Shown here in pieces: positions 24,311 through 37,999 of a stretch of 64,000 nucleotides of DNA (its first letter is position 1; each line of letters opens with the position of its first letter). The translations under genes were made by a program, and so were the position numbers. The stretch comes from Vanilla planifolia (taxonomy: Eukaryota; Streptophyta; Magnoliopsida; Asparagales; Orchidaceae). Location: assembly GCA_023846275.1 (NCBI GenBank), contig CM043874.1, positions 30,849,630 through 30,913,629 of the forward strand, read 5' to 3'. The notes under the pieces were generated by a model. The model was not told where the DNA came from. It ran no database searches and saw only the letters and a program-made list of their open reading frames with translations.

Positions 24311-25830
24311 TTTAGTTTTAAGTATCTAACAATATGGTTTCACTTGGGTTTAAGTAAGAACTATATTTAGAAAGTTTTGATGTAAGATGAAGTGATTTGG
24401 ATGTACTTTTAAGTAAGCTCAAATTGAGAATATTTATTCCTAATGCATATTATGCAAAAAAGAAATCTTTATTGTACAATATGATTAACTTAAGACATTA
24501 GTTATAAAGAGTTGTAAAGATATGATGCTGGGTTGTACGTAGTTTTTGAGAGGATCATATTAAGATGATTTATAGGAAGTACTAGTATGAAGAATTACAA
24601 AGCTGTAGTCGATTCATCTTATTCACATATAAAGATGATATGGCACCATACTTGTACGATGATGTTGGATTCTTCATATATGCACAATCATAACTGTCAG
24701 TTGAGGATTAAATAAGAGCTTATCATATTAGTATAATTTTGGTTGATTACTGGATAGTCGCTATAAGCATAAGTTTTGCTAAGTCTAAAATTAAAGAGTG
24801 GGCAAATCATATATATGAGTTAATTAAGGAATTAGTGTACTATGTCATAGACTAATTATATCAACACAATATGTGGAAAGGTTAGAGAGAGAAAAATGAG
24901 AATCATACAATACTATATAAGAGATCATACTATACAATAATTAAGAAATAAAAAATATTAAATTAATTATCAGTGGAAAAGTTAGGATATGATCAACTGG
25001 TATGATCATGGAGATCATAATTGTATGACCTAGTTTAGAAATAATAGAAAGATTTACATTAATGGTTATATAGTATGATTAGGGGATTGTGCACATACAA
25101 TCTATTTTAGAGTGTTTAGAATCTTGTCAGATCATATGGTATGTTGGGAAAATTATACTAGAATTATCTAGGTTAGTAAATTAAGAATTTGGAAAGAATT
25201 TGTAGGAATAAAATAACTTAAAAGTATGCTATGTATAATATGTATATTGATCATTTCACACACATTTCATTGTAAGAAACTTAGAAAAGGTGAAGATTAT
25301 GTAAGGGAACATTTTTGCAAAATAGGTAGATAAATCTACAAGAGATGTAACATAATATTACTTTTTATTTTTTTATATGGTTTCTTTTAGACTACATTCT
25401 ATTATGCTGGCAAATGCTTAAGCTTTTTTTATGGTTTCATATGATCTCGATAGAGTTCTATACTACTTATCATATGGCTTTATTGGTTATACTATTTTAC
25501 TTATATTATAAATTTTCTTGTTACATAGAAACATAAGGAATAACTAAATTAGAATGAAATGTATAAAAAACTAACATATAGAGTAGCATGTTTGCTTCAC
25601 ATATGAATATGATTAAAAAAGTAATTTAGTTATCTAGAAATCTAACATAGTTACTTAGTAATAAAAGAAAATAAAATATAATACTTATTATATCCTAAAA
25701 CATTTTATCTGCTCATTATTATATCCATGATACCTTACATGTATGTATAACACCTTAATGTAGCTAGGTTCTTGACATTAATTGACAAATTAAGAAGTAA
25801 ATGAACTTTAAAATGATTTATTTTCAACAT
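24311..25830. other. AT-rich spacer with ATCATA/TATGAT-type words
   Basis: No gene is seen. Between 24500 and 25150 there are several short words related to ATCATACAATATGAT, like those around the Copia element at 47400-47800 and 62700-63050. This suggests related old repeat DNA, but no ends can be drawn. Confidence 0.4.
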
Positions 25831-25975
25831 ATTTGTAGAGACTTTAATGAAGTGATAAATAAATTGGCTCAATTGCTAACAACAATATTTAATCCAATAT
25901 CTCCAATCGACAATAAATTCCAAGCTTTTGTAAGGCTCTCATCATGTTGGATCATATCTAGTGTCTTTATTTAAG
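25831..25975 (+). pseudogene. Possible LINE endonuclease fragment
   Basis: One plus-strand frame reads CRDFNEVINKLAQ and, about 20 residues later, FQAFVRLSSCWIISSVFI. This resembles the L1 endonuclease pattern 'GDFNEV...F..FI..CGL.DLGF', with the first glycine of the motif replaced. It is open for about 48 codons. No other part of a plus-strand LINE was found beside it, so it would be an isolated remnant. The match is by eye and short. Confidence 0.4.
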
Positions 25976-26329
25976 AAAAACATACATGATAAAACCAATT
26001 AATCTGTCTACAATGTTTTGTTTCCCCAAGCCATCAATAATAGACTTTTTAGAGTGACAATAGTGAAAGTTGAAGCATGAGAAATAATAAGGAAGTAAGA
26101 AAGAAAATAAAGAGTGAGAATTTTTTTCATAAGAGAATAAAATTCCTCAAGAAGATGAAAGTTAAGAAGTTTTTAATTACTTCATTCATTATTCTTACAT
26201 CTTTATATAAGATTTTAGATATAATATTTTATTATAAATTATATATTATTTTAATTTTCACAATAAGCATGTGATTTTGATAAAAATCTAAAAATTTTGC
26301 AAATTTTTTTGTCACCACAACCCATTCGT

Positions 26330-26600
26330 GTTCGCATGTACAAAAGATCATGTGGCACTATTCACTTGTACAAGTATGGTTCCCTTGCTTGGATAGGCTC
26401 TATTATATGCACATTGGCTACATCAAAGAGGTAGGTTCGCTTACTGTGCACATGGACTACAAGCATAGTAGGTGGCTAATGTTGTGTAGCCTATGCCCAT
26501 CAATGTGCACATCATACCTTTCTACGTGCACACCCTCTTTACTTTGTATGGTGCATGGCCTACGTGGTGTATGATGGGCTCTAATGGATTGGAACAAACC
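26330..26600. other. GC-richer patch of unknown origin
   Basis: This stretch is noticeably less AT-rich than its flanks. It repeats words such as TGTGCACAT (and close variants) and 'ctacgtg'. Overlapping plus-strand frames of 74 and 70 codons run through it but look low in protein character. It may be a piece of a less decayed LTR or another repeat. Confidence 0.3.
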
Positions 26601-29600
26601 TTCTTGCATGTGATTCTTGTTGCATGGTACTATTATGACATTTTTGTCCTTTTGTTATCTTCATTGAATTTGTTTTTTATAATTTTGGATTTAATGAAAC
26701 TATAATTGAGCTCTTGATCACCTATTTTGTTATATGTATAGTATATATGGATGTAATGGACCTTGGGTTAACCTTCATTGTCTAGAGTTATGTAACTTCA
26801 ATGTTATATTCTTTTGTTAGTATGTAATAAATGTATAATTATATAGAAAAATTCATTTTATCATATCTCTTTTAAACTTTGTCCACTGATATATTTGTTT
26901 CAACTCTTGATATATTTTTGTTGCTCTTAGATATATAGAATATTTAGAATTTCTAGCTTCTTACAATAATAATTACTTTAATTGCATATGGTTTGGAATC
27001 CAAAATCAACCTCGAAATAAACAAAAAAAATTATTTTCATTAAGTGCAAAGTTAGAAACATATCCTTCAACTTTCTAAATGAACTTGTACATCTCTTTAT
27101 CTTGACATTGATGTTCTTTAATGGACTATCAATCAAGCATTATTAGTCTTCATAATTACAACAACATATTCTAGTATATTTTATTTTTCTAGATAATATC
27201 TATTTCTCTCAAATGAAGGATTTTTGCTTATCAATTTGAGCTAATGGTAATCTAATATTTGCTTTAATACTATAAGCATTAGCTATAATATTTTCCTTAT
27301 TAGGATGATATATAATCTCAAGATCATAATCCTTGATAACTTCTAACTACCTTCTTTGCCTTAAACTTAATTATTTTTGAGTAAACATATACTTTAAACT
27401 TTAATAATCAATAAAATCTCCACATTTCATATGATATAAATAGTATCTCCAACTTTTGAGAGCAATAATTATAGCTTTAATTGATGAGAACCTTAAGTAA
27501 TCGGTTTGCCATTCTGTAACTATTAGACATCCTTACCCCTAGAATGAAGTATCATTAATAATTTGATACATATTATTTTCTTCTAGTAAAATAAAATTTT
27601 GGACTATTTAAAATCTAAAAACTCCTTTTGTAATCCAAATTTAATTCAAATGAATTGCTTTTTGGGTTAACTCAGTCAGAGGACCAGATATTTGTAAGAA
27701 TCCTTTCACTAAAAAAAATTCTCTAAAGGTTGGGACCAATTTGTAATAGTTGAAATCTTCTAAGGGTAAAAGCCTCCTTTTTTGCGAACTACATGTCCCA
27801 AAAACACTATTTAAGGCAACAAAATTTAAATTTTGGAACCTTTGTAAACAATTACTGATGTCTTAATATTTGCAAAATGATATGCAAATTATTAGCATGC
27901 TCTACTGTAGGTTTTGCATATATCAAAATATCATTAATAAATATGTAACAAATAGTTCGTAATATTTCTTCAACACTCTATTTATGAGATTGATGAACAC
28001 AATTAATCATTACTTAAATAAAATGATAGCACCAAAAATTCATAATTTCTATACTTTATTCTAAAAATAGTTTTATAAATATTTGCTTCTTTGACCTTTA
28101 GTTGACGATACCTCGATCTCAAATCAATTTTTGAAAAGATAGTTGCATCTTTTAATTGATTGAATAGTTCATCAATTCTTAGCTGGGGATATTTATTTTT
28201 CGTTGTAATTTTATTTAGCTCTCTATAACGAATTCTTATTCTTAAGTTTTCATCTTTTTTTCATGAATAGAATAAGTGCTCCTTATGAGGGCACCTTAGT
28301 TTGAACAAAGCCTATATCAAAACAATCTTCAATCTAGATTTTTAATTCCTACAATTCCATTAGATCCATTATATATAGAGCTTTTGATGTTCAATCTACC
28401 TCAAGATTTATCTCAATTTCAAATCCAATTTTTAGATCTAAAGGAAGTCCAAGAATCTCCTTTAGAAATTGATCTATATACTCATGCACCATTGATACAT
28501 CTCATGGTTTTTCAAAAGTTTGATGTAGCACCTTAACATATAATAAAAATCCTTCATTTACTTTAAATAATAACTTTCATGCTTTTAGGATAGAAATAAA
28601 AGGAGTCCTTTATCATGATAGATTATTTCTTCTCCTATTGGGTTCATATATTTTTTTTCCATCTTTTCATATAATCAAATTTGACTTAATGTTCATAATT
28701 CATGTCTAACTTGATATTAAACTCCACTAAAGAGAGTATGAGCAACTCAATAAGAAATTCTTTCTCAAGAATTTTAATGTATCCCATAACATGTGTAATA
28801 ATTTTAATTTCACTACCATCAAGTAATTTAATTATTAATAAAATTTTCATTTAATAAGATGGTATGCATAATCTAACATATAGATGGCATGATATATAAG
28901 AATATGAAGCTCCATGATTAAATAATACTAAAATTAGAAAATTTTTCAAAAATAAAATACTTGTAATCACACCTATGGAATGCAAAGCATCTTATCGGGA
29001 TAACACACACATACTAGGTTGACTACTATCAAAAGCCTAGCTTTTGTTAGATTCTCCTAATGCTATAGTAGGTGACATGCCTTTACTTTTGTCACTTCCT
29101 TAAATGACATTTTGGGGCTTAAAAGCTCCTTTAGACCCAGAGCTAGTCTGAGGACAAAGCTTTGTTATATAGCTTAAATCTTTGGGTTCAAAACATATTA
29201 ATTGATTTCCTTACACCAACAACTTCCTTTATGTATTTGATCACATTTTTAGAATTATGAAGTTTTTTGCTAGATATTACCTCATACTTGCTACTTATAG
29301 CTCCAATCTCTGGTCTATTCCAAGTAAATTTACCAAATTTCTAATTTTCCTCACCTCTTATAAAAGACATTTTAAAGAAATATTTTCTTTTTCTTTCCAA
29401 AAATTATTCTTTCTTTTTCCACCATAGGATTCTATAACTAAGAATTCTAGCTTATCGCCTCACATTCTTTATAAGATAAACATTCCACAATTCTTAAAGT
29501 CACTAGTGTAGCCTTTATTTTAGGTCTTAAGAAACTTTTGATGATGAAGCATCATTGTTCCTTTGAGCCAATAATGTTTAAAGCATAGATGGATATTTTG

Positions 29601-30329
29601 GTGAATTTTGTCTAATATTTTTGATATGAGACTTCCTTATAAGTTAAAATTGCTATATTTTCTCTTATCAGCTCTCTATATGATATATGAATGCACCATT
29701 CTTCAAAGATATTAACAAATCTATCCCAAACTATATGCTACAAAGGCGTATCTTTAAACCTAATATAGTGACTAGATTTCTACTAAAAATTAGCTTTATT
29801 TTCTACAACCAAAGTTGTTAGAGACCATTTCGTTTTCTAAACGATCCATCTTAGAAAATTATGTTCATTTTCTTAATCCATCATTTTATTACTAAGGGAT
29901 CAAATCCTCACTTAAAATGAGAGGGATGCTTGTGTTGAAAGTATTCAATAATTAATCCATGTCATATCCCCTTTTTGTTCAATTAAAGGTGCCAAGGAGG
30001 AAGAAACTAAGTGTATGGGATTATGCTAATTTTTAGCCTACTATTCCACTTCTTTTCCTTTATTAAAGATTTGACACTAAGCTTTATCTAAATCTATTTT
30101 AGCCATAAATTTTTGAATTAATATTTTTATTAATAAGTAAGAAAATAAAAACATAGTAATTTATTAAGTATATGTATATGATGCACATGCAATGTTAGTG
30201 TCTCACTTAAATAACCTAGAAATTTCTCACACCAAATCCTAATATCTATAATACACTTTTCAATAATTCAACCTTCTTAGGATTCAACAACTCTCTTGAG
30301 GATGTTAATTTCTCTTATACCAACTTATC

Positions 30330-31654
30330 ACACCATACTTATACTTTTTACCTAGTTCTATCTATAAATATTATTATTAGGTAGTATTAAAGTAACATAT
30401 TAAAATTGAGGACACATCAACCTCTTAGATAAGAAATGACAAAACCAATATTATTTATTTTTTTTTCAATTTTAGAAAAGCATATCCATTGAATTAGTAA
30501 CATATGAAACTGATGATAGTAATAATAGTGTTTTGAAACAAAATTTGTACAACTAGTCCATAGAACATAATATACATCTAAAGGTATATATATTTCTAAA
30601 ACACACAAAGCCATCAGGTGATTATTGCTCATATTTACTACGTGGACTACTAATGGCATACCTTATAATGTAAGTAGAAATGGATAATGAATATAATGTC
30701 TAGCCAAATAAATGTGAATAATAAGAACCATTTATATATTAATAAAAGTCATAAAGAAATGTTGAAATTAAATTGAAACAAATAATACCTTAGGATCGAT
30801 AGAATAATATCCAAACCAATTAGATAATACTTAGTATGTATGAAATATTTGGCCATTATTAGTCCAAGACTAGTACCAAAAATCTCTATATATAACAGCA
30901 TTACATATATGTAGTTATTTTTTAATTTATTAGATGTATTTTTGTTTTTTAAGCCTTTTTTCCATCAATAAAAATATACCTATTCCAAGGGATCTTATTC
31001 CATTCCATTTCAATTTACATAATATCATAATATCTAAACCTCAGTTTGTAACATATCATAGTGTGTCAACATGCATGTCATATCATATCTGCACATCAAG
31101 GCCCTTCACAAAGTATTAGTAATAATGAGACTCAATACATCAAGGCTTTGCTCAAAGTGTTAAAGTTGTCTAAGCAACTCAATCTCATCATTTTAATACA
31201 TCAAGGCCCTACACAAAGTGCTAGTAAAGAATGCCAACTTATGTCTTGATATATAACGAGTGGCATAACATGCCATTGATCTTGTGTTAAGGTCTATCAC
31301 TAATTATTGGATATTTGTTGGGAAAATTCTGTTTTCCTTATTTCTTAGTTTATTTCTTATTTTTTTATCACCTCTTATCATATATTACTGTAAGGTGAAA
31401 GTGAGTCTTATTTGGCTTGCTTTAACATTTATTCCAACCCTTATCTTTTATCCATTATCTTTCCCTTTTCATATCCTTATTTCTTGAGAAATCTATATAT
31501 AATAAATATACATATATACATAGATACATATATATCTCTATAACCTTCATATCACTTATATTGGTTAGGTAACCTATATGGCTAACCCAACCTATCACTT
31601 GTCTTATCCAATTATTACATTTCATATATTTCATCCCTTATAATATAAAATCTT

Positions 31655-31725
<71 letters not shown>

Positions 31726-33100
31726 TCAATCAAATGTCACAACATGACTCAAGACATAAAAAGAGGTAAATCATGATGTCATGCACATGCTCATGTCGAT
31801 GCATTCTTTAATATAGTCACTCTTTACTACTTTTATTATCAAAATAAAATTTATCTACCTAAAATCTCAAGGACGGGCTTCAACCTATTCTTTCCATCCC
31901 TTTTTCTCTCATCGTCCCAATCCAGATGTGAGTTGATTAATAATAGATTCGTTTTAATTTTCTTTACACTTTCTATTCTTTTTCATGACACTTAAGAATC
32001 CACAAATTTCTTTCTTGCTATGATATTACTAGACTATACATCCTTTTTAGCATACTATACATCAACTCTTGAAACTTCTTTTTTAAGCTTAATAGGAAAG
32101 CTTATTCTTCTCAATGAAGGGTGCATTGAAGATTACGTATTGTGCTTTGAAGCAATGCAGTCACTAAAGATTATCCTTTCTTCTCATAGATCACTAGCCT
32201 ATACATGGCATACTGCACATTACCATCAATATATTGTACACTCAAGTTTTGAATACAACTTTAGTTTCTCATGTATAATTCTTCTTTCTTACTACTCTCT
32301 TCATTACCCTTAATATACCATACATTGGTTTTTAACATACCATCCATTTATGTCATTCTTGAACTAAATGAAATGTATGTCACATCATGACTTACCATAA
32401 ATTTGTTTCAAAAACTCAATTCAATAACAAAGCTTAGCCATTTTCCCACTAAACCTCCTCACAACCCTAAAGAAAAAAAGGAGCAAAGCATTTTCATGGT
32501 CCTTTATGCTCAAGAACCCATGCAAATTTTTAAAACATTACAAAGCAAACCAAATTTCAAAATTGCATGCATTCTTGAGTTTCTAGGGAGCAAATAGAGA
32601 AAGTAACTTGGCATAACTTATTACCACACTAAAGCTATAACTTTATCATCCTTTTCTTATTTATAATAACAACTCATGATTTTTCCTTAAGTTTTCTCCT
32701 CTCGTCTTGTGATTTTTCCTTGACTTCTCTCTTTCTCCACTTGTTAGAGATTTCCTATTACTACGAAGGTTAACAAAGGATAACAACATTTTTTCTTCTT
32801 CCTGCAAATCTCTTTGGCTACTTTGAACTATAGGAAATGTATTTTTACTTCTTCATTTTGAAGCTTCCACCTCCTCAGTTCTTATGCATTACTACTATTA
32901 TGAAGGCAATTATGAAAAATACCTAATTAATTTACTTAAAAAAGAAAATTTCCACATGCTTCCCATCTTTTTTATATATAAAGTTCTAAATTAACTTCCA
33001 TAATTTAAAACAAATCTAATCAAGCTCGAAAAGTCACAACCCAATGGGTAATAAATTCCTGTTAAAAAGCACTACCCAAAGGTATATTTAATTTAGAATT
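30330..33100 (-). repeat. Probable 5' LTR of the ancient Gypsy fossil
   Basis: It begins next to the primer-site remnant with a TATCACACC-type end. It holds an imperfect internal repeat based on CATCAAGGCCCTACACAAAG (about 31097, 31138 and 31198) and further weak repeats of 'ctatacat' words (about 32030-32350). Pyrimidine-rich sequence follows (about 32650-32780), comparable in position to the pyrimidine-rich part of the Tekay LTR. The outer end is uncertain. Confidence 0.45.
31660..31719. repeat. (AT)n microsatellite, about 30 units
   Basis: A continuous AT dinucleotide run inside the probable Gypsy LTR. No other significance is seen. Confidence 0.95.
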
Positions 33101-33299
33101 TAGGGCAACTTTGCAAAATTGCATGTTTTCAATCCAAAGCTCAAAATAATATTTTTTTATTATGACTAAGCTCTATTGCCTCATACGTTACTAATTACAT
33201 GTTTAGACACACAATTCTAATTATATTTAATTTATATTTTTTTAATATTTTTTCCATGAGATTTCTTTAATAATATTAGCATGGAAATGAATCTAGTGA

Positions 33300-34260
33300 C
33301 ATACTTATTACTAATCCTTAGCATCATCTTCTAATACCAAAGTAGTTAAGACAACCCTTATTTTCTACATAGTCCATTTCTTTAAAGATTATGTTCATCT
33401 ATTTTATCCATTGTTTTATTATTAGGAGATTTAATCTAACAATAAAATAAAAATGATGCATGCAATGAAACATTTCAATCATCTTACTTATAAACAAGCT
33501 TTCTTTTGGTACTCTTATATTTTGAAACGAAGATGATGACAATTGTATTGAATCATTATAGTTATTAGAATTTTGTTCTAATATTTTTTCTTAATTCATG
33601 GTATGAGATTCAACTTTTTCTAATCCTCTTCTTTTTCTTATATATTATTTTAACAGCTTTTTCATACATACATATTCAATATTTCTTTAGTATAACATCT
33701 AAAATTTAGCAAGTATATCATGCACTTGTTTTGCTAGATCCTTACTCCAAAACCCATAAATCATGGGCTATAATAACACCCTAACATGCCTTATCCTTTC
33801 ATTCACTTTATTAAAACTCGATAATACAAGACAAAATATTTTATACAAAACTCTTGAGGATACAAAACCAACAATCAAGAGAGTGATGATGAAAACATAT
33901 TTAAATCTATTTTTCAATAAAATATGCAACAAAAAATAGAAACTATAGCAATGCATAGGCATACCTTAAATACTATCCATAAATATCACACACTTGTGCA
34001 AATATTTACATTCATCTCTAGATATATAATACAAATCATAGAAACACCCCATACAAAACTCATCACAGAGCCCCACAACTGATTTTTTGAAATATATGTC
34101 ATAAGCTACTAGGGTCCCTCAGCTCTGTATCACATCTTCTAATTATTTCTACCTAATAGTATACATAATAATAATAAATTAGGTTCAATCATAAGTCTAT
34201 GTAGTGTAGATGACATAATTTAATATTAGATAAGAGTGATAAAATAGTAAAATACAACCC
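33300..34260 (-). mobile_element. Second fragment of the same ancient Gypsy family
   Basis: The segment 33330-33430 is similar to 29800-29920, the gag-proximal part of the preceding fossil. It is followed near 34120 by an 'agctctgtatcaca' junction that looks like a decayed primer site next to an LTR end. The LTR-end sequence at 34140-34260 matches 7635-7750. This is therefore probably the 5' end of another copy, and too decayed for a coding description. Confidence 0.4.
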
Positions 34261-34799
34261 CTTCTTTGATAAATTAAAATTTTTGAGAAAAAGTTTTACA
34301 TCATGCCTTGTTTGTCACATGAGGGTACTAATGTATTCCAAATTGATGTAGTTACTATGATTGTATTGATATGATACATTATTTGAAGGAAGTTTCTTGA
34401 ACAATGTATTTGGATAAGTTCGATGAAAATTTTGGAGTTGGATGATGAGAAATCACCAATGGGTTCCCACATACTTGGCCAATAAGGTGTGAAGTGCTAG
34501 AGTGATGATACAATCTTGATGATGTTGTGTGCTCGGAGCATTTGTGTTCGATGCAATAATAAGAAGCATCATACAGGATGAAGGTGTCAAATTATTAATA
34601 ATAAAGTCATCAAATTGTAAGATAAAGCATAATGTATTATATGATAAGTAATTGAAAATTAAAGTTATCTACAAGAACTAATCACCAATGTTGATACCTC
34701 ATACCTTGTATGATGTTCTTTCATAGAGGTGTTGAATCCCATCCAATTTGTTGAGAACCTTACAGTATTTGTCATGTTGATATGGATCAAAGATAATTG

Positions 34800-35200
34800 A
34801 ATTTGAGATTTTGTCACTATTTTTGCTAGATAATTCACCACTTTATTACCTTATTTGTAGATATATTTCTATTGGAGGACTGTCTTTCCCAACACTTATT
34901 TTCTTTGATGAATGATGTCATCCAACTTCTAAGGGATGCTAGATTTAGCATGTCTAGAATACTCTTACAATCCATTTCTATGATAATGTTTGATAGGTCT
35001 AGACAAGTGCATTGTTGAAAACCCTAGTGCAGAGCCATTACTTTATCTTGTATCATTAATATGTTTTCAAAAAAAATCAGAGAATGATTTTATTATTTTA
35101 TCTTAATGATTATGGTGATCCCTTTTCAGCTAGTCAGGCCAATGGTTCCACATGCAAAACTATTAATATTGAGTTTGTCGATTCCTTTTTGGTGAGGGAG
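34800..35200 (-). pseudogene. LINE C RNase H
   Basis: LPHQKGIDKLNINSFACGTI (about 35140-35195) matches the first strand of the LINE RNase H ('PPxxGxxKLNxDGS'), with the catalytic DG changed to NS. CTCLDLSNIIIEMDCKSILD near 34930-34990 matches the central 'IxxExDs' segment. A decayed 'VADxLAK' ending lies near 34825-34850. Confidence 0.7.
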
Positions 35201-35999
35201 ATCATGTAACAATTTTATTATATTTGTATTATAATAATGAGAATGAGGGACCAAACCTAGCTGCACCAATTGAAGATCTATTGGAGAAAATTGATTAGTG
35301 GAAAACAATGAAAGATGTTGTAGCAACTGAACTTGATATTGTGAAAATGATTGATTACTAATTGGTTGGATGCCTTATATAGTTTTAAATTGTTGGTCTT
35401 ATAAATATTTTAGAAAATTATTGAGTGTATTATTTGTAAATCCTCTCTAACAAAATTATTGTTTCCATGGTTCCACCAGTGCAACAATAATGGAGTTATC
35501 CTTATAAAATTTGTTTCTTAAATTTTATTCTATTAGCAAAAGTAGATCATACTTTATTGGATTTAAGGTAGCTTATAAATGCATAGTCGAGTGAATCTTT
35601 ATTTGGGAAATGTTAGCATTTTGATGCTAGTTATAGATTAAACCTCTCCATTATCTTTAGAAGTGGTAGTAGTTTATTAAAAGTTTTCTATATAAGAAGG
35701 GAGATTTTATGTGACCATTTTGAGTTCAAATTCTTTGCTTAGATTTTAGGATTAGTGCTTTGCTTTTGAGAGCTTCTCAAATCATCTGAGTATTAAAATT
35801 ACTATTAGATGTGAGCATCTATAGCTAGTTCCATTTGAGTTGGATATTTAATATATTTTATGGCCATATCCTTAATCTTTTTCATGTATTTTCATGTATT
35901 AATGATTGGACATTTTCATAAATTTTTATTTCATATAGTTGACCCACAATTAGTTGTTTAAGTGAAATTACCAACATGGTTTTCTAGAAGAGCAAACCT

Positions 36000-37300
36000 T
36001 AATTCATTTATTTTTTTAATCTCAAGCCTTCTCCTTAGTAGGTTGACTAACTCTGTCCCAACTAGTCTAATGTCACTTGTGATTATTCATTGAATCACCC
36101 CAAAGGAAGCCATTCATCATCTTTTCAATTTTTTGTGAGACACTCAAAAGAAAGTGCATGGCTATTAATGAATATATTGGAATTAAAGCCAACAATGTTT
36201 TGACTAGGATGAGTCTCACATCTATAGTCAATAGTTTTTTTTCCAATCTATAACCTTCTTACTCATTTTCTTAATTAGTTGTTTAAAGTATATTATTTTT
36301 TCCCTATTAATGAATAGTGGACATCCCAAATAGTTTATTGAGAGTTTGTTTCTCTTAAAGTTAAGACTCTTACATATTCTTCTAACTTGGCCTATATTCA
36401 TTTTATTGTTGCATATAAATGTGTTTTTTTGTGAGGGTTAATGTGTAATCGTGATATACTTTGGAAGCCTAGAATTAATTTATGAAGATTAGTGGTTGAT
36501 TTATTATCTCCTTTATTGAAGATTATGATGTCATCTATTAAGCCTAAGTGTGATGCAATTGAATAAGCTTTGGGTTGCACATAATGTAGAACCCTGCCTT
36601 GATTGATTTGCTTGTTCAACCCTCAACTATATACTTCCATACAAAAATAAAGAGATGATGTGAGATCAAGTTACTTTGCTTTGGTCTACGAGAGACTTGA
36701 AAAGAACCATTTGTTTTGCCATTTATTGACCAAGATCTAGTGCCAAAAAGTATGTTTCTGACTAACATGATGAATTTATCCTCAAAGTTGAATCACATGA
36801 TATACAGTTAATCAAAATTTTCTTAGATCAAGTTTAATCATGCAATGATTTTCTATAGCACTTTCATTTATTGCTTCAATCAATTCTTCTACAAGGAGGA
36901 AATTGTTAATGATGTCCCTACTTTTTATGAATCTAGCTTACTATACATATATGAGAAGTGGATAATTTTTTGATATTTGATTGTTGGCATTTTATGGAGA
37001 AGTTCTTCAGCAAAATTATAGAGACAAATTGGTTTGAAATTATTAAATGTTTTTGGATTTTTCTTTCTAGAGATTAAGACCATATTAGTGCTAGATATTC
37101 CATTGAGAATTGGTATCTTGGCCATAAACTCCCTTGTGGCATCTGAAACATTGTTTGTTCTTAGTTCCCTACAATGTGTGAAAAATTTACTATTGAATCT
37201 ATCAGGTTAAGGAACATTATTGGAGTCCATCTAAAATATGATATCTTTAATTATCTCCATCGAGACTTCTTGCATTAGCAACTTGTTGTTTTTATCATTT
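36000..37300 (-). pseudogene. LINE C reverse transcriptase
   Basis: Open segments give ISSTNMVLISRKKNPKTFNN and FKPICLYNFAEELLHKM (about 37000-37080), matching the L1 'ALIPKxxNPxxxxDFRPISL' motif. SHLGLIDDIIIFNKGD near 36510-36560 matches the catalytic F/YADD box, with alanine changed to isoleucine but both aspartates kept, and SRLHINPHKKTHLY follows. Other stretches are interrupted. Confidence 0.8.
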
Positions 37301-37999
37301 ACCAAGGGATGCAACTAAGCATAGTATCATTTTTTGTTATCTTGATGCTGACAACTATTTTTGAAAATGTTGACTTATAGCTTTTGTAATTTTTTCTTCC
37401 TCTTAAACGTAATTACCCTTGAGGTTCCTTATTCTATGACTTAGACTATTTTCCTTAATAATGGCATCGAAGAATTTTATGTTCCTTTCCTCATGTTTTA
37501 GCCATCTGATTTTGGCCTTTTGAAACCAATATTCTTTCTCCTTTGTAATGACATTAAGAAGGTTCTTATGAGCCTTTGTTAGCTCCTTTGCTACCTTATT
37601 TTGAATTATTTCAAATTATTTTTCTTTTTTTATGACTTACTTTTCAACTAACTTAATTAAATCAAATATGTTACCCAATGCCAATTTGTTCCACTCCTTG
37701 AGGCATGTTTTCAACCACTTTTGCATAAGTGTAAGTGCTTTCATCCCACAACAAGTAATTATTAGCTTCCAATTACGTTCTATTGTTTGAAGAAGGGACT
37801 AATGCGTCAATCAACCACATGTTCTCAAATTTGAATTGCTTGGGAGCTAGTGATGATTACTTAAGAAAGTATAGTAGTAGTGGAGCACGATCTAATCCTA
37901 TTTTGCAAAAATATTGAATTGTTATAATAAAGAGTTGATTAGTCTATTCTTAAACTCACTTGTACTTTATCTGATATCTTCTAAACCCATGTCTTTCTT

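Larger units (their letters stand above)
27200..33100 (-). mobile_element. Ancient Ty3/Gypsy fossil with 5' LTR
   Basis: This is a heavily decayed LTR element on the minus strand. Internal parts, in its direction: gag (about 29950-29450), a zinc-knuckle-like region (near 29170), protease (near 28900), reverse transcriptase (about 28320-27700) and RNase H (about 27450-27250). A degenerate tRNA-Met primer site lies near 30312-30322, and a probable 5' LTR of up to 2.8 kb follows to about 33100. The RT contains text close to GAP...KKDEN and SKIDLRS. Sequence and layout resemble the Tekay element, so it is probably an old chromovirus relative. It is broken in very many places. The integrase and 3' LTR were not found. 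Confidence 0.7.

Noticed and set aside
31097-31230. CRISPR-like spaced repeats
   Set aside because: The repeats are imperfect, only three, irregularly spaced and within a plant LTR-like region.
32020-32313. 97-codon plus-strand open frame
   Set aside because: It is a low-complexity, Ser/Leu/Tyr-rich translation inside a probable LTR with internal repeats, and has no domain.
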